A stretch of 64,000 bases of DNA. Origin: Cavia porcellus (taxonomy: Eukaryota; Chordata; Mammalia; Rodentia; Caviidae). Both the position numbers and the translations under genes were made by a program. Numbering within the stretch: the first letter of the stretch is position 1; each line of letters starts with the position of its first letter. The DNA lies in assembly GCF_034190915.1 (NCBI RefSeq), contig NW_026947492.1, positions 20,303,501-20,367,500 on the forward strand. Direction: 5' to 3'. The notes beneath the pieces are model-generated. The model had not been told where the DNA came from. It saw nothing but the letters and a program-made list of their open reading frames with translations, and did not search any database. Below are positions 57,038-64,000 of this stretch, in pieces.

Positions 57038-57258
57038 AGGGCCCGGGTGTGGTGCACGCCTGTAATCCCAGCACTTTGGAGGCTGAAGCAGGAGGATCTC
57101 TGTGAGTGGGCTATGTATGTGGTTAGGACCCTGTTTCAAAAAGCAAAACAAAACAAAAATTCTTCTTGAGACAGGGTCTGAGTTGTCCATGCTGACCTTG
57201 AACTTGTTGTCCTCTTCCTGATTAGCTGGTATTACAGGCGTGGATCACCATGCTCGGT
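57038..57258. repeat. Forward B1-like SINE facing a reverse B1-like SINE
   Basis: Forward copy 57038-57145 and reverse copy 57160-57258 lie 15 bases apart, an arrangement that can fold as an inverted pair. Confidence 0.75.
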
Positions 57259-57259
57259 T

Positions 57260-58311
57260 TCTATAACCATTTATTCTTATCAACTCCTAAACTCACCTAT
57301 TCCGTCCCTGGATGACTACAGAAACTGTTTAAGTTGCCAGGGCACTGAACACTAAACTGTCCTGAACCTTCTGAGTCCAAACAACCCCTCTAACAGTTGG
57401 TGAACACTGTAACAGTAATAAGTTAAACCACTGTGTCTAATATCATTCTATTCTGGACTAGGCTGACCTTGTAAATTGGCCTCAGAAACCACTTTTCTGC
57501 ACTGCCCAGCACTGTAAGTTCTAGGTAGAAGCACCCTTCGGTGACTGTGCCACTGACTGTGGCATCAGCGGCTGCGGGAAAGGAACAGGAAAGCCCTCCT
57601 AATCCGTAACCTTTCAGCTCTCCTAATGCATAATCTTCCTCAGCTCTTCATGACCCAGAACATCAAATGGTCTTCAGGTAACATTAAAGTTCAAGCCAAG
57701 GACTTGTAATCGCATTCCTTAGCCGTGGAATAATGTTTAACTGCATGAAAAATCTGTTTGTCTAAGGACTACAGGTATCACCCTAGGAGATGAAGGTCAG
57801 CTGTTACTGCAAGGACACTCTGGGCAGAGCAGGCAAAACATCCGGGGGGATGATGGAGGTGTTTATCCACCCGGACCCCTGACTCAGCAAGCAGCCTGCC
57901 TGTTTACCATCCCTTCCCCTCCCTTCCTCCAGAGGGAAGCCCTTTTGGGCACCCCAGTTCCGGGGTGGGGTCTGAGATGACAGATTCCCCCTTCTACCCA
58001 GGGTGCTGACCCTAAAGTAAATGGGTTTTCCTTCCACCAATGCTTGGCACTGGTGTGCTGGCTTTGGAGTGGGGAGTGGATGAAAGGGGTCTGGGAACAT
58101 GTCCCCCTCCAGTCCAATTCCGGATGGAACACAGGTTATTTCTTTGTGCCTTTCAGATGTAAATTTCTCATCTAGTCATCTTGCTCAAAACATAAGCTCC
58201 AGGAGCAAGATTCTTAGGGGGACCAAAGCAGGAAGGAACCAGCAATCTTTGTCGCTTGGTTTGCCCAACACCTCGTGGTATCTGGGAGAAAAAAAAGTTT
58301 GTTTGTTTTTT
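57260..58311. other. Repeat-free kilobase between TIRAP and DCPS
   Basis: The longest SINE-free run in the 13-kb intergenic region. It carries the ten-base MARE/ARE-type word TGACTCAGCA at 57880-57889. No reading frame with coding character and no convincing splice pair are visible. It could be an old LTR or an enhancer. Confidence 0.4.
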
Positions 58312-58808
58312 TTTTTTTTTTTTTTGAGACAGAGTCTTATTAAGCAGCCTAGGCTGGCCTCCACTCACTGTGTTAACCCACACCGGCTCAAACTTGCAAC
58401 TCTTCTGCTTCAGCCTCCCAGATGTTGGAATTACAAGCATGTGTCACCACACACACGGCTTGAGAGAGACTTTTTAAGAGCTCTATATTCAGCAGTCAGT
58501 TTAATTGGAGCTGATATTTAGGATACACAGACACACATGGCCTCTGTGTAGAATCCTGCTTCTCAGACATCTGATACCTCCTTTTGGAAGCCTTGCTAAC
58601 CAAACTCTCTGCTTCCTTTGTCCACTTTATCTCTTGCTGGCACTGCTTTATTTTTTTGTTTGGGGTGTGTGTGTGTGTTTTAATTGGGGATTGAACTCAG
58701 GACCTTTACACTAAGTTGCTAAACTGCCCAGCTGGGCTCCAACTCCAGTATCTCTTTCCTCATTCTCCCATGTGGCAGGATTATAGGTGTCCACCACCGT
58801 GCCTGGCT
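58312..58808 (-). repeat. Two reverse B1-like SINEs
   Basis: Copies at 58312-58460 and 58660-58808. The second is joined to an ID-like 'attgaactcaggacctttac' segment. About 58461-58659 is unique. Confidence 0.75.
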
Positions 58809-59194
58809 GCTGGAAGGACTTTTTACTTTAAAACTGACCAAATTTAAAAAGCTTAAAGGTCTTTTCCAGTAATACCAGTAAAAAGTTTTCACAGTATAAA
58901 TTAGTCTTAATTTGCAAAAACATATTCAAAACATGAGTTATTGAGGCTCTGAAAACCATCCCCCAGAAGTGGCTCTGACATACTGAGAGGCCTTAAAAGG
59001 ACCTCAGAATCAAGGTCCTGTTGAGTTTCCTTGTCTCCCTCTCAGCCTGCAGAGGAAAGCTTTCTGCCAAGTCCCCTTATCCACCTTAGGCCAAATCCCC
59101 CCAAAGAGGAGGCTCACCACTGCTTTTAGTTTTCCCACTGAAATTTCATTAAACACAGAAGACTAAACTAACATGGCAAGAAAACCTGAGGTCT
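58809..59194. other. Unique gene-free sequence
   Basis: AT-rich, without SINE body or exon signals. Confidence 0.3.
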
Positions 59195-59340
59195 GAGCCA
59201 GGCGTGGTGGCTCATGCCTGTAATCCCAGCACTCGGGAGGCTGAGGCAGGAGGATCATTGCGAGTTTGAGACCAGGCTGGGCTACAAACTGAGCTCAAGG
59301 CCAGCCTGAACTGCATAGCGAGACCGTCTCAAAAATAAAA
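59195..59340 (+). repeat. B1-like SINE
   Basis: One of the least diverged B1 copies here: 'gccaggcgtggtggctcatg' to 'gcgagaccgtctcaaaa'. Confidence 0.93.
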
Positions 59341-59677
59341 AAAAATAAAAAAATAAAAAACCTGAGGTCTGCTAACATACCTGGACGCGTTTCCCATGAC
59401 ACTTCTCTCCCACCTGGTCTGTCCCCTGGGTAGAACACTCTCCTTGCTCCTACCCCTCCTCCCACACAAAGGGGTACAGGAACTTCGGAAGCACAGTGAG
59501 CCTCTGGGTAAAATACTGACTCTTCCCACAGATCTCTGTTCTCTAGTGAGTCTGTCAGTTTATTCCAGTGAACTTTCAGATGAGGAAAATATTTCCGTTG
59601 GTACAAAGCCAACATTTGTAAGCTATGTATCTGTCTTATGACTGAAATCCTTAAATAAAAGTTGTGGGACCTAGAGG

Positions 59678-60033
59678 GTGGGGATTTAGCTCAGCGGCAT
59701 AAACACCTGCCTTGCAAGCAGCAGGTCTTGAGTTCAATCCCCGGTACCGATTTTAAAAAAAGCTGTGGGATCTTTGTTTCTGTGTATACTTTTAAGTATA
59801 CATTTTATGTTTATATAATGCAAACTCTTCTATTCAAAATGGCTTAGAACATATGAACATTTATAAATTAACCTAAACATTTTTCCAATTCATATGACTT
59901 GGGTAAACCTTTGGTAAATAAGACTAGCTTAATTTTATTGGTTTAAGACAAGTGTATCTTCGGCCAGGGATTTAGCTCAGCGGCATAAGAGCTTGCTTTG
60001 CAAGTGCGTGCTCTAGGGTTTGATCCCCGGAAC

Positions 60034-60075
<42 letters not shown>
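59678..60075 (+). repeat. Two forward ID-like SINEs, the second ending in (GA)n
   Basis: ID copies at 59678-59762 and 59962-60035. The second element's tail has become a pure GA dinucleotide run of about 37 bases (60038-60074). Confidence 0.9.
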
Positions 60076-60077
<2 letters not shown>

Positions 60078-60214
60078 GCGTATCTGCCAGCAGATGTAAG
60101 TTTTCGTCTGAACCTGCACTTTTTTTTTGCTTTTTGCTTTTTTGTTTACCTGACCAACCCAAGGGAATGAGATGCTTTATCTGCCATTAAAAAAAGCAGA
60201 AAAACGTCAAATAA

Positions 60215-60852
60215 CTTTTTTTTTTTTTTTAAGACAGGAATTCACTATGCAGTTCAGGCTGGCCTTGAGCTCACTTTGTAACCTAGGCTGCTCTTGAATT
60301 TGAAACAATCCTCCTGCCTCAGCCTCCGGAGTGCTGGGATTATGGGCATACGCTACCAAGCCCAGCTGCAAATAACTTTTTAGAAGTGCTTCCTAAGGTG
60401 TTTCTCACCCATGCTGGCTGATCAATTAACCAGACCTATCGACAAAGTTAAAGAAAATTTGTTATTGATTTCTCAGCATCCCTGGAAGACTTTTTTTCCC
60501 CCACAATTGCAGTGTTTTATTGTTTGCAGTGCTGGAATTAAATCCAGGGCCTCACACATGCTACGCAAGTGCTCTACCACTAAGCCCCATCCCCAGCCCC
60601 TGGGACTTCATTTGGAGGGTGGAGGTGGTAAATGAAGGTTAAACCCAGGACTTTTGCTTTGAGGTACATCCTCAGCCCATGTTTTGTTCACGTTGAGGCA
60701 GGGTCATCTTGTTAATAAGTTGCCAAGGCTAGCCTGAAACTTGTTTTGTTTTTTGTGTTTTTTTGGGGGGGGCGGGGATCAGGGATTGAACTCATGACCT
60801 TGTGCTCACCAGCAAGGTGCTTATGCTGCTGAGCTAAATCCCTGGCCCTGGC
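60215..60852 (-). repeat. Reverse B1-like and two reverse ID-like SINEs
   Basis: B1 60215-60368, ID 60513-60600 and ID 60747-60852. The last is preceded by a G run and followed by a 'ctggccctggccctgg' slip. Confidence 0.82.
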
Positions 60853-60899
60853 CCTGGTGGTACTCCTCCCTCAGCTTTCTATGTAAGTGGGATTTCCAT

Positions 60900-61590
60900 G
60901 AAGCTGTGTGCCACTGCCCCTGGCTTCAGTCACTATACTTGCCATACATATTTATACAGCGCCATCAGGCCAAGTTTAAACAAGACTAAATTTATTTTGA
61001 AATATGCTGGACCTACTGATACTCTCTTGGCAAAAGTGGGAAGAGGGGTTGTAGAGATAAAAATTAGAATTCAGAAAATTGAATTTGTTTTAAATTGGAC
61101 CCCAATGTTTACCTACCATTTGAATTGGACTCTAAATTTTTACTTCTCGTATGTGGCTACAAATGTCCAAACTAATGTTTCAAATTTCTTTTCCATTTTT
61201 CTGACATGGAAAAAAATGGAAAACTTTTTTCAAAAGATACAGTAGAGCAAGTTTTGTTAACTACCATCTCTCCTTCAGAGTATTTTGTTCTAGTTTTGCA
61301 TAGTCTATAATTGCTTAGTATACTCCTATAAGATGACAATATCCAAGAAACCTGTGGACAAGTGACAAATTTTTTTTGGTTGGTGTTCCAAATAATTATT
61401 CTGGACTCTCAATTGCCCTAAAAACGCTTTATAAAGCAATGTCTCACCCAGCTCATAGTTATGCTTCTAAAAAATCTATTACAATTTGGCAGTCACCACA
61501 AACTGACTGAAAATTGCAACTTGTTGCTAACATTGCTAATTGCAAAAGTTGTCCTATAGTTAGGTCTTAAAAATTAAATTCAGAACATTA
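60900..61590. other. AT-rich gene-free sequence
   Basis: About 700 bases of strongly AT-rich sequence with no SINE. A 115-codon open frame here (from 60898) has low-complexity composition and no family resemblance. Confidence 0.35.
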
Positions 61591-61597
61591 GCAAAAA

Positions 61598-61945
61598 GCC
61601 AGGTGTAGCCAGGCGTGGTAGTTCATGCCTGTAATCCCAGCACTCGGGAGGCTGAGGCAGGGGGAATCCCTGGCAAGTTCGAGACCAGCCTGGGCTACAA
61701 AAGTGAGTTCAAGGCTAGCCTGAACTGCATAGAGATCCTGTTTCTTTTTTTTTTTCACTGACGTTGTCATCTGAGAGAGAGATCCTGTTTCAAAAAAAAA
61801 AAAAAAAAAAACGAAAATCAAAAAACCCCAACCAAAGCAAATCAAAATTCTAGCAAAAATGTTTGTGGGCCAGCGATTTAGTTCAGTGGCACAAGCCCTT
61901 GCCTGAAAAGTGCGAGGTCATGTTAGTTCGATCCCCCACCAAAAA
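61598..61945 (+). repeat. B1-like SINE with a disrupted tail, then ID-like SINE
   Basis: B1 begins 61598. Near 61745 a T tract and 'cactgacgttgtcatctgag' interrupt its end, after which 'gatcctgtttcaaaa' is repeated. ID-like remnant 61868-61945 follows. Confidence 0.8.
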
Positions 61946-62285
61946 CAAAAACAAAAAAAAACCCCTCATTCAAACTTGATGCAGGGATCCAATCTTGACA
62001 AAATTTGTCTGTCAAATAACAAGAAAAATGGGCTAACTAGAAAAATGGTACTCGCTTAAAAAAAAAAAAAAAAAAACTCGACTAATAAAAGCTGGCAATT
62101 ATGTTCCAGAAACAGCCCATGATCTTTCCTAAATGTTGGTGTAAACTTGGCTTCAAAAAGTCAGTATTCTGACAAGGTCTCCAAGGCACAGGAAAACAAG
62201 AAAGATGAGTAACGCAGATCTCTCAGGAGGGGCCTCGGGCTAGAGAGGCTTTCCTTTCTCTAGCCTGCCCTTTCCTTTCCTTTCC

Positions 62286-62378
62286 TTTTTTTTTTTTTAA
62301 TGGGTACCAGGGATCGAACTCACGACCACCTGCTTGCAAGACAGGTGCTTATGCCGCTGAGCTAAATCCCCAGCCCCC
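62286..62378 (-). repeat. ID-like SINE with target duplication
   Basis: Sits within a CTTTC-rich tract. 'gccctttccttt' occurs at both ends (near 62267 and 62380). Confidence 0.88.
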
Positions 62379-62562
62379 GCCCTTTCCTTTCTTTTGGGCC
62401 GGCCAGCAGCCGGACGAGGCTGAGAGCAGGCACAGATTAAATGCATTTCTTCGCAAGGTCAGCTAGAACCGTTCCACGGCGTGGAATAAATCAGACGTAT
62501 CAAGGATACAACGGATTAGTCCCAGCACCGTGGGCGTGCAGAACCTCCAGTATAAAAAAAAA

Positions 62563-62668
62563 AAAAATGGGGCTGGGAATTTAGTTCAGCAGCATAAGCA
62601 CCTTCCTGGCAAGTGCAAAATCGTGAGTTCAATCCCAGGTACCACAAAAAAAAAAAAAAAAAAAAAAA
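62563..62668 (+). repeat. ID-like SINE abutting the DCPS promoter
   Basis: Forward element ending in an A tract of about 23 bases. The DCPS promoter repeat array begins 9 bases after its tail. Confidence 0.92.
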
Positions 62669-62676
62669 GAACGTCC

Positions 62677-62926
62677 GATATTGCAGTCGCAGATCTACCG
62701 GCGCAGGGTACCTCGGAAGTTGTAGTCCCAGCCCGCAGTTTCGAAGCACGCCGGGAGTTTGAGTCGCAGATCCCAGGGCGCGTAGTACGTCACAAATTGT
62801 GGTAGCGCCCAACTGGCGCAATGCAGGTCGGGAGTTGGAGTCGCAGCTCCGCCCGGTCCAGAAAGGAGCCTAAAGGGCAGACGTCAGCGGCCCCTACGCG
62901 CAGGCGCATAGCTCTTTCTGGGCAGC
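62677..62926 (+). promoter_or_regulatory. DCPS: DCPS core promoter built on a ~38-bp tandem repeat
   Basis: Five degenerate units start at about 62677, 62714, 62752, 62791 and 62829, each with a core like 'gggagttggagtcgcagct'. Other words visible are CGGAAGT (ETS) at 62714-62720, TACGTCAC (CRE-like) at 62786-62793, and 'cgcgcaggcgca' (NRF1-like) at 62897-62908. CpG-rich, no TATA. Confidence 0.8.
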
Positions 62927-63127
62927 ATGGCGGAGACTGTGCCGCCTCAACCCAAGAGAAAGCGCGAACAAGATGGGGAGGATGTGGAAGCCCCCAGCAC
63001 GGAGGAAAAGAAAGCAAGTGTTGGAAATGGTACTTCTACCCCCGTCTGCTTACCGTTCTCTGGCTTCAGAGTGCAAAAAGTGCTGAGGGAGTCTGCGCGG
63101 GACAAAATCATTTTCCTACACGGGAAG
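62927..63127 (+). CDS. DCPS: DCPS, scavenger mRNA-decapping enzyme, first coding exon (partial gene)
   Basis: The ATG at 62927 opens 67 codons ending at the donor CGGGAAG|GTACCA (63127/63128), after which the gene continues beyond the window. The sequence PKRKREQD at about residues 6-13 is the expected nuclear localisation signal. The [19 protein letters not shown] segment is the conserved start of the N-terminal swapped-dimer domain. The catalytic HIT motif lies in later exons not seen here. The enzyme hydrolyses residual m7G cap after 3'-to-5' mRNA decay. The start is supported by the CpG promoter just upstream and by agreement with the human exon length. Confidence 0.95.
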
Positions 63128-64000
63128 GTACCACTGGGGCACCTGTGGGGTGGGGACGCGGGAGACGGGAACCAATCATCGCCGCGGAGGCGGATTTAAC
63201 TTTCCCTATCCGGGCAGGAAACTACCAATCACATAATGGAGAAGGGGGGGCATCGCTGTAGTGGGCGGGGCGACAGAGTTACCCATGAAATAAAGGGGTA
63301 AATACACCTAGGCTTAATTTCCTAATCTTCCCTTCCCTCCACATATTTACTCATCTTTATAGAGTGTATCAGGTAAAAAGAAACACGTGTTACGTTCCTC
63401 ATTCCCTCTATCATCCATCAAAATATAAATGTGCTAGGAATCCTGTCATTTTATGGATGTCTCCCTGGCCCCTGACCCAGGAGATGACGTTGAAGGTGAA
63501 AAAGAGGACCCTGCTTTACATTTCAGTAGTGCTAGAGATTGTTAAATTGGTAGTTCAGCCCGGCGTGGTGGCAGTGTAATCCCAGCACTGTGATGGAGGC
63601 TGAGGCTGGAGGATCACAGCGAGTTAGAGGCCAGCCTGCACTGCACAGTGAAACCCTGTTTCAAAACAAAGAAAAAAAATTGTTAGCCCAGTTCCACATT
63701 CGGTTACCAGGAAGCCAGGTTCTGATGCAGCTCGCAGCTCGCCCTTCACTTCCTTAGTTCTCATTTCTTTGTACCCTTGGTAAAAAGAATTCAGGCGAGA
63801 CACATAATGGCCATGCAGAAGTATAGGTAGAATTTTATAGTGAAGTAGATACAGAGTGCGAGTTTGGATACATTTTTATGCACCCAAGTTGCTACTGGAT
63901 CTTGGAGAATAGAGATAGTTACGTTTATCACCATTTTGCTTAGAGGCTACCTAGTAGTTGCAAAATTTCTTCCTGACCTTTTAAGGTTGTCATTTTTTCC
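63128..64000 (+). other. DCPS: Start of DCPS intron 1
   Basis: Holds a forward B1-like SINE (63555-63675). The remainder is unique intronic sequence with no further exon recognised. Confidence 0.7.

Noticed and set aside
60898..61245. 115-codon frame in AT-rich intergenic DNA
   Set aside because: Low-complexity Phe/Asn/Lys/Thr composition, no splice context and no recognisable family.

Overview
This is nuclear DNA from a mammal, almost certainly a rodent. Coding exons are small and separated by introns with GT/AG borders. The intergenic and intronic DNA is packed with two SINE types: B1-like (7SL-derived, carrying the internal 'gttcaaggccagcctg' duplication typical of rodent B1) and ID/BC1-like (tRNA-derived, with box A 'tagctcagtggcat' and box B 'gagttcgatcc'). 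The ID tail shape (GGTACCGATAAAAA..GAAAAAGAC) is not the mouse or rat form. A non-murine rodent such as a castorimorph is my guess, at low confidence.

Five protein genes are present in the order seen in human 11q24.2: FAM118B (+, coding 588-22653, its upstream non-coding exon probably lies outside the window), SRPRA (-, 24393-29226), FOXRED1 (+, 29629-35908), TIRAP (+, coding 46080-48500, with likely 5' non-coding exons back to a CpG island near 39 kb) and the first exon of DCPS (+, 62927-63127, running off the right edge). For every complete gene I traced all splice junctions in frame. The products are 350, 637, 486 and 221 residues, which match my recollection of the human lengths (351, 638, 486, 221).

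Layout: 1-23.15 kb FAM118B, with large SINE/L1-filled introns; 23.15-23.4 kb a short tail-to-tail gap; 23.4-29.2 kb SRPRA in 14 compact exons; 29.2-29.63 kb a shared divergent CpG promoter; 29.6-36.3 kb FOXRED1 in 11 exons; 36.3-38.9 kb intergenic; 38.9-49.6 kb TIRAP; 49.6-62.7 kb a 13-kb gene-free repeat field; 62.7 kb to the end, the DCPS promoter, exon 1 and start of intron 1.

The genes are not an operon. They are unrelated housekeeping functions (SRP receptor, mitochondrial complex I assembly, mRNA cap scavenging) beside two proteins with immune-type domains: the SIR2-like FAM118B and the TIR adaptor TIRAP. The most unusual sequence signals are a 32-bp minisatellite with kappa-B palindromes in the TIRAP 3'UTR, a five-copy ~38-bp repeat forming the DCPS core promoter, telomeric hexamers inside a SINE at 52.3 kb, tandem splice-site choices in FAM118B, and the SIR2/TIR linkage.
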